From the NCBI GenBank assembly GCA_003558145.1, contig PWMP01000175.1, forward strand, positions 1 to 18,590: a stretch of 18,590 nt of DNA. The letters are read 5' to 3'. Positions 8,268 to 15,176 of the stretch are shown piece by piece. Positions within the stretch are counted from its first letter, which is position 1, and each line of letters begins with the position of its first letter. The notes below the pieces were generated by a model. That model made no database searches, was not told where the DNA came from, and was given only the letters and a program-made list of their open reading frames with translations. Made by a program: the position numbers and the translations under genes. Source of the DNA: Elusimicrobiota bacterium (GTDB taxonomy: Bacteria; CG03; SLGR01; PWQF01).

Positions 8268-8996
8268 TTAGTCTTTATTCTCCTGCTTTAATTCCTGCCT
8301 GAGTTTAATAATAGTTCCTTCGGGATAATAACCCCGGGCTGTTGCGTTGGGGTACAGAAAAACATCCTTAGAAAATACGGTGCCCGGGGATGTGACGCTG
8401 TTGCATCCCGTCTGAGAACCGTCGGCAAGGATAGCTCCAAACTTTCTAAGGCCTGTTGTATAGGACTTGTCCGGGGCTTTTACTTTTATCTCCGAACCGG
8501 AGAGCTTTAGGTTTGCAAGTTTTGTTCCTGCCCCCAGGTTCACTTCCCCCAGTATACTGTTCCCGATATATGCGAAGTGTCCCGCCTTTGAATTTCCGAG
8601 CAGGCAGGAGTTTTTAATCTCAGTGCAGTGTCCTATTACGCAATCCGGGCCGCTGAGAAGATCTCCGCGGACATAAGCGCCGTGCCTTACCACTGTATGC
8701 GGTCCGATTATACTCCAGTCGCCTATATATGCTCCCGGTTCTACCACGGCTTCTGCCTGTATTTCTATGTTAACCCCGTTAATGTACGCTCCGGCGTAAA
8801 CCCTGGCCCCGTTTTCAAGGATTACCGTCTCTTCAACCAGGGGCCCCTTGAGCCGCAGGTTTGAGATATTCGGAACTATTGTTTTTTCTATGTATGGACG
8901 AATATTTTTAAGTCCGTCCCATACATATTCGGAAGAGCTCATTATACCCAGCAGCAGCGGGTTGTCTTTACTGAAAAATTCTTCTGCTTTAAACAT
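8268..8996 (-). CDS. Stand-alone left-handed beta-helix acetyltransferase, GlmU C-terminal-like (candidate GlcN-1-P N-acetyltransferase)
   Basis: Hexapeptide-repeat acyltransferase of 242 residues (ATG at 8996; a TTG 27 bp upstream is in frame but I prefer the ATG; neither has a clear ribosome site). After about 50 helical N-terminal residues come beta-helix coils (about 50-230). The stretch VIGHCTEIKNSCLLGNSKAG, followed by HFAYIG, matches the active-site coil of GlmU: K128, H140, Y143 and N162 fall where E. coli GlmU has K351, H363, Y366 and N386, and K185 lies in GLRKFGAI. The later part (GAGTKLANLKL, then GDGSQTG-like ADGSQTG) resembles the C-terminal half of archaeal ST0452-type bifunctional enzymes. 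There is no nucleotidyltransferase domain. Being first in an operon with glmM and glmS, it plausibly acetylates GlcN-1-P. Another sugar or amine acceptor remains possible. Confidence 0.8.
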   Translation of the reverse strand: MFKAEEFFSKDNPLLLGIMSSSEYVWDGLKNIRPYIEKTIVPNISNLRLKGPLVEETVILENGARVYAGAYINGVNIEIQAEAVVEPGAYIGDWSIIGPHTVVRHGAYVRGDLLSGPDCVIGHCTEIKNSCLLGNSKAGHFAYIGNSILGEVNLGAGTKLANLKLSGSEIKVKAPDKSYTTGLRKFGAILADGSQTGCNSVTSPGTVFSKDVFLYPNATARGYYPEGTIIKLRQELKQENKD

Positions 8997-9047
8997 AGCA
9001 ATAAAATAGCACAGACAAAACAAAAAATCAACAGCAGAGATAATTGA

Positions 9048-9078
9048 ATGTTAGCAGCAAGATAGAAATTTTTATCAA
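9048..9078 (-). promoter_or_regulatory. Candidate promoter for the acetyltransferase-glmM-glmS operon
   Basis: On the minus strand a TTGATA (9078-9073) is followed after 19 bases by TAACAT (9053-9048). The -35 matches well; the spacer is long and the -10 has four of six consensus bases. It sits about 50 bp upstream of the acetyltransferase ATG. It is weak evidence, supported mainly by the need for a promoter at this divergent junction. Confidence 0.3.
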
Positions 9079-9081
9079 AGT

Positions 9082-9090
9082 TGTTATAAT
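9082..9090 (+). promoter_or_regulatory. Extended -10 promoter for the thioesterase-led cluster
   Basis: TGTTATAAT is a perfect extended -10 (TGn followed by TATAAT at 9085-9090). The appropriately spaced upstream hexamer (about 9062-9067) does not resemble TTGACA, which is usual for extended -10 promoters. The predicted transcript would start near 9097, about 90 bases before the preferred start of the thioesterase gene at 9190. It overlaps the candidate minus-strand promoter. Confidence 0.55.
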
Positions 9091-9189
9091 ATAAATGATT
9101 TCAAGACGAAAAAAAGAATGAAACTAAGTAAGGGAACAAGATTAGTTTCGTAAGTGAAATTGTGTAGTGAATTTGATGAAGAGTTTGAA

Positions 9190-9588
9190 ATGAGTTTGAG
9201 CTGCGAAATAAAAATATATTATTCCGATACCGACTGCGGCGGCGTGGTATACTACGCTAATTATCTCGTTTATTTTGAAAAAGCCAGAACCCAATGGATG
9301 GAAGAAAGAGGTGCCGGGGTAAAAGAACTGGCTGAAAAGGGAGTTCTTTTTATAGTATCAAAAGCCGAAGTACAGTATAAAAGTCCGGCTCGGTACGGGG
9401 ATGTGCTGACAGTTGAAACTCAGGTAGATAAGATAGGGGCGGCAAGAATCATATTCACATACCGGGTTTTGAGAAAAGCTGACGGAAAGCTTATAGCTTC
9501 CGGCAATACTGACCTTGCCTGCATATCAAAAGACCTGAAGCCGTGCAGGATACCCCCTGAAGTTCTTGAAAAAATCAGAGGTAAATAG
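9190..9588 (+). CDS. YbgC/FadM-family acyl-CoA thioesterase (hotdog fold)
   Basis: Hydrolyses an acyl-CoA thioester in the cytoplasm; the true substrate is not readable. I chose the ATG at 9190 (132 residues, normal for the family, with a GAAGAG-like site 7 bases upstream) rather than the in-frame GTG at 9154, which would add 12 unconserved residues. The motif YSDTDCGGVVYYANYLVYFE at 11-30 is the 4-hydroxybenzoyl-CoA thioesterase signature; by alignment with the Pseudomonas enzyme from memory the catalytic aspartate is D15. In many proteobacteria the ybgC homologue sits beside tol-pal genes; here none is present. The next gene, a DUF2062 membrane protein, follows after 24 bp, so the enzyme heads a cluster that may concern envelope lipids. 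Confidence 0.88.
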   Translation: MSLSCEIKIYYSDTDCGGVVYYANYLVYFEKARTQWMEERGAGVKELAEKGVLFIVSKAEVQYKSPARYGDVLTVETQVDKIGAARIIFTYRVLRKADGKLIASGNTDLACISKDLKPCRIPPEVLEKIRGK

Positions 9589-9612
9589 TAAAATCTTTTC
9601 CGGTATAAAAAA

Positions 9613-10134
9613 ATGTTCTGGATGAAACTGTTGAAAAAACTGTTTAAGGCTTTAAATGCTGATGTTTCCCCGTCTGAGGTTGCCGGCGGTTTTGTCTTAG
9701 GCGTGTTTCTTGGCCTTTCCCCCACATTTTCCTTTCACAACCTTCTGATCGTTATTCTGATTATTATCCTTAAAGTTAATGTATCCGCTGCAATGTTCGC
9801 GGCTCTGCTCTTCGGACTTATAGGATATGCTGTTGACGGGCTTTCACATCAGTTGGGAAGGTATCTTCTTATGTCCGCGCCGCTGGAGGGTGTTTGGAGC
9901 TTCTTTTACAATACGCCGCTGCTCGCTCTGGCGAGGTTTCACAATACGGTGGTGTTAGGGTCTGTTGTTATTTCAATGCTGCTTACGGTCCCTTTATATA
10001 TATTCGGGAAAAAATTTATTGTGTATTACCGAAAAAGTCTAAAGTATAAGGTGGAAAAACTTAAAATATATAAAATAGTGAAGTCTTCAAGGTTCTATAA
10101 AATTTATATGAAAGTGAAAAAGTTCAAAGTATGA
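9613..10134 (+). CDS. DUF2062 / TIGR03546-type integral membrane protein
   Basis: Uncharacterised inner-membrane protein of 173 residues. The segment SEVAGGFVLGVFLGLSPTFS (21-40) is the DUF2062 hallmark: a Gly-rich amphipathic stretch ending in a conserved Pro. Hydrophobic helices follow at about 41-55, 58-76 and 110-131. The last 40 residues are strongly basic (Lys/Tyr rich) and probably cytoplasmic. The gene has no obvious ribosome site and its stop overlaps the next start by 4 bp (ATGA). Proteins of this type are, as I recall, recorded as partners of TIGR03545 proteins, which is exactly what follows. The function is unknown; transport or assembly of an envelope component is a guess from the partner. 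Confidence 0.8.
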   Translation: MFWMKLLKKLFKALNADVSPSEVAGGFVLGVFLGLSPTFSFHNLLIVILIIILKVNVSAAMFAALLFGLIGYAVDGLSHQLGRYLLMSAPLEGVWSFFYNTPLLALARFHNTVVLGSVVISMLLTVPLYIFGKKFIVYYRKSLKYKVEKLKIYKIVKSSRFYKIYMKVKKFKV

Positions 10135-11852
10135 GGTGGAAAGGTTTTATAACACTATCGGTACTTCTTGTCCTTTCTATAGGAGGAACATATCTCTTTG
10201 CGCCGCGAATAATCCACATTTCTGTTGAAAAAACAGGAACGGCTGTCTGGGGAGCCAAAGTTGAGCTTGAAGGAGTAGAAATAAGCTACTCACCGCTGGC
10301 TCTGAGGCTTAAAGGTCTGACCGTGGCAAGCAGAACAAAAGAATTTGAAAACATGATGGAAGTCGAATCAATGAATTTTTCACTTCTTGTGGCTCCCCTG
10401 CTGGAAAGAAAGATAAATATAGAGGAAGTATCGGGAAGAGGCCTTGCTTTTGGTTCTGAAAGAGAAACTTCCGGATTTATTCCGCGCCGAAGAGAGGAAG
10501 AAAAGGAAGATAGAGCGCAGGTCTGGAGACAGCAGCTTTCAGAGTGGCTTTCACAGGTTAAAAAGAGGGCCGAGGAAAGAATAGATATTCCTGAAATAAA
10601 TATTGAGCAGCTCAGTTCTTTTGAAAAAGTGCGGCAGACCCGGCAAAAGCTTGAAGATGTAAAGGGGCAGGCAGATTCCATAAAAGAAATGGACGCGCAA
10701 CCTCTTGCATCCCGGCTTGAAAACGATTTGGAAGAAGTCAAAAAAATAACAATAAAAAGCGAAAAGGACGTTGCGGACGCGCACGATAAAATTAACAACC
10801 TTAAGGCTACGATTAAGGATAGTGAAAAATTTATAAATGACCTAAACAGTGCCGCCTCTGATTTTCAGTCAGGTGTGTCCTCAATAGTTGCGGATGCGGG
10901 AGAGATAGATGAGGCCCGCCGCCGGGATTTTCGCAGAGTAATGGATATGATGCAGCTGCCCTCTATAGAGGTTTCGGATATAGCTGAAACCGTATTCGGA
11001 CCTATTGTTGTTGACAAGTTTATGACTTTTATGGGCTATCTGGAAACCGCGAGGAAATATATCCCGCCGCGCAAAGAAAAAAAGAAAGCCTCAAAGCCGC
11101 CGCGTTTTAAAGGGGAAGACATTACTTTTTACCGCGAGCAAATGTATTCTCCGTTTCTTATCGAGCTGGCCCTGGTTTCAGGCGCGGGAGGAGAGTATAT
11201 AAAGTGTGAAGATTTATCCAGCGCCCCGTGGATTCACGGCCGTCCCGCCGTGGGCGCGGCAGCTGCTTCAAATTTTGAAATTAATGCGACTTTTGACAGA
11301 ACTCAGGATATTCCCAGGGATCTGGTTGTATTTGAGTACAGGGATTTTGCCGTTGACCAGGCGGTAGGCAGCCTCAATCTCAGGGCTGAATTTACAGGAA
11401 ATGAAATAGACTCCCGTATTGTATGGGCCGGCCGGGGACTTCTTCCCCGGGACTGGCTTGATTATATACGTCTTGATGACCCCGTAATAGAGATTCAGGC
11501 CAGGATAAGGGGAAGAAAAAGCAACCCGGCTTTCAGTATTTCTTCAAACCTTGACAGGATTCTTTCAGAGCGGCTTAAGGCGGAATTGGACAGGCAAATA
11601 CAGGAGGCTCAGAGACAGGTTCAAAAAGTTATTGATGATGAAATTATTCCCCGCCGTGACTCCGTAATGCAGGAGGCGGTAAGCCTGAGACGGGAAACTG
11701 AAGATACTATACAGGAAGAAAGACACACGGTTTTAGATAAAAAACGTGAAGCTGAAAGAGAAATTGAAAACAAGCGTAAGGAAATGGAAGCATTTCTCGC
11801 TGAAACGGCAAAGGACTCGGAGGAAAGATTAAGAGATTTATTCCGCCGCTGA
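10131..11852 (+). CDS. TIGR03545-family membrane-anchored protein with AsmA-like N-terminus and coiled coils
   Basis: Uncharacterised 573-residue protein. One N-terminal helix (about 6-24) should anchor it in the inner membrane with the rest in the periplasm. Residues 30-110 (WGAKVELEGVEISYSPLALR, then ...MEVESMNFSLLVAPLL) have the alternating short-strand layout seen at the start of AsmA/YhdP-like proteins, which build lipid-carrying grooves. Residues about 125-265 are charged and heptad-like; 330-470 return to beta-like sequence (LNLRAEFTGNEIDSRIVW); 478-573 form a second long, highly charged helix or coiled coil. It overlaps the DUF2062 partner by 4 bp. The AsmA comparison is by eye, not by profile search. 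The family name is from memory of the two-gene pair; I am fairly confident in it, but not in any function. Confidence 0.78.
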   Translation: MRWKGFITLSVLLVLSIGGTYLFAPRIIHISVEKTGTAVWGAKVELEGVEISYSPLALRLKGLTVASRTKEFENMMEVESMNFSLLVAPLLERKINIEEVSGRGLAFGSERETSGFIPRRREEEKEDRAQVWRQQLSEWLSQVKKRAEERIDIPEINIEQLSSFEKVRQTRQKLEDVKGQADSIKEMDAQPLASRLENDLEEVKKITIKSEKDVADAHDKINNLKATIKDSEKFINDLNSAASDFQSGVSSIVADAGEIDEARRRDFRRVMDMMQLPSIEVSDIAETVFGPIVVDKFMTFMGYLETARKYIPPRKEKKKASKPPRFKGEDITFYREQMYSPFLIELALVSGAGGEYIKCEDLSSAPWIHGRPAVGAAAASNFEINATFDRTQDIPRDLVVFEYRDFAVDQAVGSLNLRAEFTGNEIDSRIVWAGRGLLPRDWLDYIRLDDPVIEIQARIRGRKSNPAFSISSNLDRILSERLKAELDRQIQEAQRQVQKVIDDEIIPRRDSVMQEAVSLRRETEDTIQEERHTVLDKKREAEREIENKRKEMEAFLAETAKDSEERLRDLFRR

Positions 11853-11859
11853 AGCCATA

Positions 11860-12558
11860 ATGGCTGAAGTTTTTAAAAAACTTTTCGGTTGCCCGCCTGC
11901 TGAAATAAAACATAACGTAATAATACTGCCCTCTAACGACAGCTCTCTTTTCAGAGAAATAGTTCCGGAAAGACTTCCACGGGGATTTCTTTTTGATGTC
12001 TGCAACGGTACTGAAAATTCACTGGTTTTTCTTAAGACCCGGTCTCTTGCCGGAGACTGCGTGATGCACCTCAAAAATACCGCCTGCCGGAGAATAATAC
12101 TTTTTGGAAGCTGCGGAGGATTGAATACGAGTATTGCCGGCAAAGCAATAGTGAGCGAAGCGGTAAACCTCGAGAGTTTTACGTCATTTTTAAACGGCTC
12201 GTCGCTTAAAAAAACTGAAACTTGCCGGCCGGAAGGGAATCTTAGCAAAGAAATTATGGAATGTGCCGGCGGTAAACTGGAAAGCGTGCGCTGCGCTACA
12301 GTATCTTCTCTTTATCTTGAAGAAGCCGAAAAAGAAAAACTTAAAAAAAACGGAATAGACTGTATTGATATGGAGGCCTCAATGGTTCTGTCGGCAGCTT
12401 CGCATTGCGGAATTCAGGCAGCTGTTTTATTTTACTGCACGGATGTTCCCGGAAAAATCAATTACTATGACAAATTTCCTGCCGAAATAAGGGAAAAGAT
12501 AAAAGGAGCCCGCAAGAGCCTTGCCTCGCTTCTTTTGAAATTTTTAAAAAGTGAATAA
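11860..12558 (+). CDS. Nucleoside phosphorylase/nucleosidase-fold enzyme (PNP/UDP/MTAN superfamily)
   Basis: Cleaves an N-glycosidic bond of a purine or related nucleoside; substrate unresolved. The 232 residues carry the late superfamily signatures: IILFGSCGGLN (79-89), in place of the usual V-G-T-A-G-G-L; IDCIDMEASMVLSAA (166-180), with the ribose-binding Met-Glu pair at 171-172; and YCTDVPG with D195 at the catalytic-acid position. What is odd is the early phosphate-binding loop: the usual G-x-G-x-P-S-A is replaced by TRSLAGDCV near residues 60-68. The enzyme could thus be a hydrolase, or bind phosphate differently. It starts 7 bp after the TIGR03545 gene and its stop overlaps the radical-SAM gene by 8 bp, which suggests linked expression with that gene. 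Confidence 0.75.
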   Translation: MAEVFKKLFGCPPAEIKHNVIILPSNDSSLFREIVPERLPRGFLFDVCNGTENSLVFLKTRSLAGDCVMHLKNTACRRIILFGSCGGLNTSIAGKAIVSEAVNLESFTSFLNGSSLKKTETCRPEGNLSKEIMECAGGKLESVRCATVSSLYLEEAEKEKLKKNGIDCIDMEASMVLSAASHCGIQAAVLFYCTDVPGKINYYDKFPAEIREKIKGARKSLASLLLKFLKSE

Positions 12559-13882
12559 ACCGTCTCTAATTAAAAAAGAAGTTTCATCAATTTATCCTCA
12601 GCTTGGAATAAATAAGAAAAGGGAAGTTGTCCGCCTTGTTTTTGAGACAGCTTCAAGGGAAAAGAAGAATTATAAAAGGATTCTGAAGGAACTAAAAAAA
12701 AGAAAGCTTTATTCTTTTACTAAAGTAAAGGAATACCTGTTGAAAAGGAGGTTTCCTCTTTCCTGCAGCGCTAATATGGAGCCCTATTTGCCTTCTCTGG
12801 AAATTGAACCGTCACTGCGAGTCCGGATAAATAAAAAAAATTTTTATCCCAAAAGGATATTTTTTGATTCAGCCGGCGAGGAATCTAAAATCTTCAGGCG
12901 GGCTGCGGAAAAATATCCTCGTTCCGAAAAGATAAAAATAAAATCACTGAAAGATTTTATAAAAGAAAAGGGCTTTTCTGTTAAAGACTATAACCGCCGC
13001 CGGGAGAATTTATTTATAGTTAGGGAAAAATATGATTTTTTAAAGAAGTGCCCCTGTACTTCTAATTCGGTTAACTGCGGATATAATATAATAAATATGG
13101 GTTTCGGCTGCCCTTATGAATGCACTTACTGCTATCTCCAGGAATACGCCAATACTCCCGGTATTGTAATTCATTCAAATCCTCAGGATTTTATAGAGGA
13201 ACTTAAAGGAAAAATCAGGCCCGGCCTGCGATACGGTACCGGAGAGTTTACCGATTCGCTGGCTGTCGATGAAATAAGCGGTTTTTCCAAAGACCTGATC
13301 AAACTTTTTTCAGGAAGCGGTTCTGTTTTGGAGCTTAAAACCAAAAGCGTCAATATAAACAACATACTTGAGAGCAGTTCTTCCGGGGATTGTGTTGTAT
13401 CCTGGTCTCTCAACCCTGAAAATTTTGTCAGGAAAAATGAATTTTATACTGCAGGACTTAAAGAAAGGCTTGAAGCCGCCGGGGAGTGCTGCCGTGCAGG
13501 GTGGGACATTGCTTTTCATTTTGATCCCATAGTTCTTTATCCGGATTGGGAAAAAGAATATGAAAAGACAGTTAATATGATGTTTGATTATGTGCCGGAG
13601 CGGCGCATAAGGTGGATAAGCCTGGGGACGTTCAGGTTTAAGAGACAGCTTAAAAAAATAATAGAGAACAGATTCCCGAAAAGCGATATACTAAACGGTG
13701 AACTTTCCATAGATTTTGACGGGAAGTTAAGATACCCGGCCGCGCTCCGCCTTGACGCGTATTTAAAAATGAAAAAATTTATTGAAAAACACAGCCGGGA
13801 AATTTTAATTTACCTGTGTATGGAAGAAAAAAAAATGTGGGAGTCCTCTGGTTTGAAGCCCGTGTGGAAGTGGAATCGTTAG
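12551..13882 (+). CDS. Spore-photoproduct-lyase-like radical SAM protein with N-terminal extension
   Basis: Radical SAM enzyme of the SplB family, which repairs thymine dimer lesions in Bacillus spores. The cluster motif GCPYECTYCYLQ gives C187-x3-C191-x2-C194, the same C-x3-C-x2-C spacing and following YLQ as SplB. The core then tracks SplB: GTGEFTDSLAVDEI (229-242), LELKTKSV, VVSWSLNPENFV, ERLEAAGECCRAGW, FDPIVLYPDWEKEY and KKIIENRFPKS. Two differences stand out. The protein is 443 residues against about 342 because of a lysine-rich helical extension (roughly 1-100). And by hand alignment the position of the SplB hydrogen-donor C141 (context EASCTSD) is E232 here (GTGEFTD). The start is GTG inside the upstream gene. 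It may be a non-spore DNA repair enzyme or have a different substrate. Confidence 0.85.
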   Translation: MNKPSLIKKEVSSIYPQLGINKKREVVRLVFETASREKKNYKRILKELKKRKLYSFTKVKEYLLKRRFPLSCSANMEPYLPSLEIEPSLRVRINKKNFYPKRIFFDSAGEESKIFRRAAEKYPRSEKIKIKSLKDFIKEKGFSVKDYNRRRENLFIVREKYDFLKKCPCTSNSVNCGYNIINMGFGCPYECTYCYLQEYANTPGIVIHSNPQDFIEELKGKIRPGLRYGTGEFTDSLAVDEISGFSKDLIKLFSGSGSVLELKTKSVNINNILESSSSGDCVVSWSLNPENFVRKNEFYTAGLKERLEAAGECCRAGWDIAFHFDPIVLYPDWEKEYEKTVNMMFDYVPERRIRWISLGTFRFKRQLKKIIENRFPKSDILNGELSIDFDGKLRYPAALRLDAYLKMKKFIEKHSREILIYLCMEEKKMWESSGLKPVWKWNR

Positions 13883-13884
13883 AG

Positions 13885-13912
13885 TTGCAATAAAACAATA
13901 AATTGATATTAT
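13885..13912 (+). promoter_or_regulatory. Candidate promoter for the 2-oxoacid:ferredoxin oxidoreductase operon (possibly leaderless)
   Basis: TTGCAA (13885-13890), a 16-base spacer, and TATTAT (13907-13912, five of six consensus). A start 6-7 bases later would fall at or next to the ATG at 13919. That ATG has no ribosome-binding sequence upstream, consistent with a leaderless message. It is the only gap of any size (36 bp) between this operon and the radical-SAM gene. Confidence 0.45.
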
Positions 13913-13918
13913 TTAACA

Positions 13919-14143
13919 ATGAACCAGCAAAGAAAAAAACACGTTAAAATCACCGCCGAATACTGTAAGGCCTGCGGCTATTGCATAAAAGTATGTCCCG
14001 ATAACGCTTTGGAATTTGAGAGAAAGTTCAATTCCTCCGGCTATCATCCGGTAAAATGGAAAGGTAAATGCAGAATGTGTGGATTATGCTATACGGTGTG
14101 TCCGGATTTTGCAGTAGAAATAGATGACCAAGAAACTTCTTAA
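13919..14143 (+). CDS. korD: 2-oxoacid:ferredoxin oxidoreductase delta subunit (2x[4Fe-4S] ferredoxin)
   Basis: Small electron-transfer subunit of 74 residues that carries electrons from the TPP-bearing catalytic subunit to free ferredoxin. It contains two classical clusters: C16-x2-C19-x2-C22-x3-C26-P and C51-x2-C54-x2-C57-x3-C61-P, with a roughly 25-residue linker. The basic N-terminus (NQQRKKHVKIT) is usual for this subunit. It is first in the delta-alpha-beta-gamma order, and its 3' end overlaps the alpha gene by 20 bp. A free ferredoxin would look similar; the overlap argues for a dedicated subunit. Confidence 0.88.
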   Translation: MNQQRKKHVKITAEYCKACGYCIKVCPDNALEFERKFNSSGYHPVKWKGKCRMCGLCYTVCPDFAVEIDDQETS

Positions 14144-15176
14144 GGGAAATTATGCGGTAGTTGAAGGAGCCCTGCAGGGAGGCATTGACGCCTATTTTGG
14201 TTATCCCATAACCCCCCAGAACGAAATAACCGAGTATATGTCGCAGCGCATGCGCGCCGAAGACAGGGTTTTTCTTCAGGCAGAATCCGAGCTTGCCGCG
14301 ATAAATATGGTTTTCGGGGCCGCGCTTACCGGGAAAAGAACTATGACAACATCATCGTCGCCCGGAATATCGCTTATGCAGGAAGGTATTTCATATCTTG
14401 CGGGCTGTGAACTTCCCGCAGTTATAGTTAATGTTCAAAGAGGCGGTCCCGGCCTGGGAAATATAGACGGAGCGCAGGGTGATTATTTCCAGTCCGTCAA
14501 GGGCGGAGGCCACGGGGATTACCGTTTGCTTACCCTTGCCCCTTCAAGTGTTGGTGAAACTTACAGCATGTGCAGGGACTCCTTTGACCTTGCTTTCAAA
14601 TACAGGTGTCCCGTACTTATACTTACTGACGGGGTTATAGGCCAGATGATAGAGCCTGCTGAGGTAGACGATACTCCTCTGAAAAAAGATAAAAAAGTAA
14701 AAGATTACGGCTGGAACCTGACAGGCTGCCTCGGCAGGGAAAGAAGGGTTGTTCGTTCGCTTTATATGAAAGAAGGTGCCCTTGAGAAGTTAAATTTGAG
14801 GCTTGCCGAAAGATACGAGGCAATGAAAAAAGAAACAGATTGGGAAGAAAGCGACACAGAAGACGCTTCCCTCATACTTGTAGGTTACGGCACCTCGGCA
14901 CGAATAAACTATGACGCTGCGCGCCGTGCCAGAGAAAAAGGAATGAAAGTGGGCTACTTCAGACCGAAAACTCTCTATCCTTTCCCATCGGAAAGGCTAA
15001 AAGAACTGTCGGGAAAAGCAAATTTTCTTGTTGTGGAAATGTCAATGGGACAGATGGTTGAAGACGTACGCCTGGCGGTTTCAAAAGATACTCATGTTGA
15101 ATTCTACGGCCGTCCTGCCGGCGGAATTCCGGAAACGGATAAAATTCTTGAAATATGCAAAAAAATGACAGCTTAA
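14124..15176 (+). CDS. korA: 2-oxoacid:ferredoxin oxidoreductase alpha subunit (KorA/VorB type)
   Basis: Pyrimidine-binding and transketolase C-terminal-like subunit of an enzyme that oxidatively decarboxylates a 2-oxoacid to acyl-CoA with ferredoxin as acceptor, reversibly. The 350 residues open with LLKGNYAVVEGALQGGIDAY and FGYPITPQNEITEYM, the family signature, then contain TTSSSPGISLMQEGISYLAG and VNVQRGGPGLG. The C-terminal domain (about 240-350) includes YFRPKTLYPFPSERL. The length, without a gamma or delta fusion, is that of KorA/VorB. Sequence alone does not separate 2-oxoglutarate from branched-chain (3-methyl-2-oxobutanoate) specificity; databases often name such proteins VorB. It has no ribosome site of its own and starts inside the ferredoxin gene, so translation is probably coupled. 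Confidence 0.92.
   Translation: MTKKLLKGNYAVVEGALQGGIDAYFGYPITPQNEITEYMSQRMRAEDRVFLQAESELAAINMVFGAALTGKRTMTTSSSPGISLMQEGISYLAGCELPAVIVNVQRGGPGLGNIDGAQGDYFQSVKGGGHGDYRLLTLAPSSVGETYSMCRDSFDLAFKYRCPVLILTDGVIGQMIEPAEVDDTPLKKDKKVKDYGWNLTGCLGRERRVVRSLYMKEGALEKLNLRLAERYEAMKKETDWEESDTEDASLILVGYGTSARINYDAARRAREKGMKVGYFRPKTLYPFPSERLKELSGKANFLVVEMSMGQMVEDVRLAVSKDTHVEFYGRPAGGIPETDKILEICKKMTA

Noticed and set aside
9154..9189. Upstream GTG start for the thioesterase gene
   Set aside because: It would add 12 residues (KLCSEFDEEFE after the start) not expected in this family, with no ribosome site; the ATG at 9190 gives the usual length.
8997..9189. Possible riboswitch or small RNA in the divergent gap
   Set aside because: I looked for stems and conserved riboswitch cores in this roughly 190-base gap and saw only AT-rich promoter-like sequence.
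9181..9200. Short direct repeat GAGTTTGA around the thioesterase start
   Set aside because: Two 8-base copies in AT-rich DNA, partly coding; too short to distinguish from chance.
10286..10798. 170-codon minus-strand frame opposite the TIGR03545 gene
   Set aside because: It mirrors a charged coiled-coil region, which gives Ser/Phe/Leu-rich antisense translation; no start context or homology pattern.
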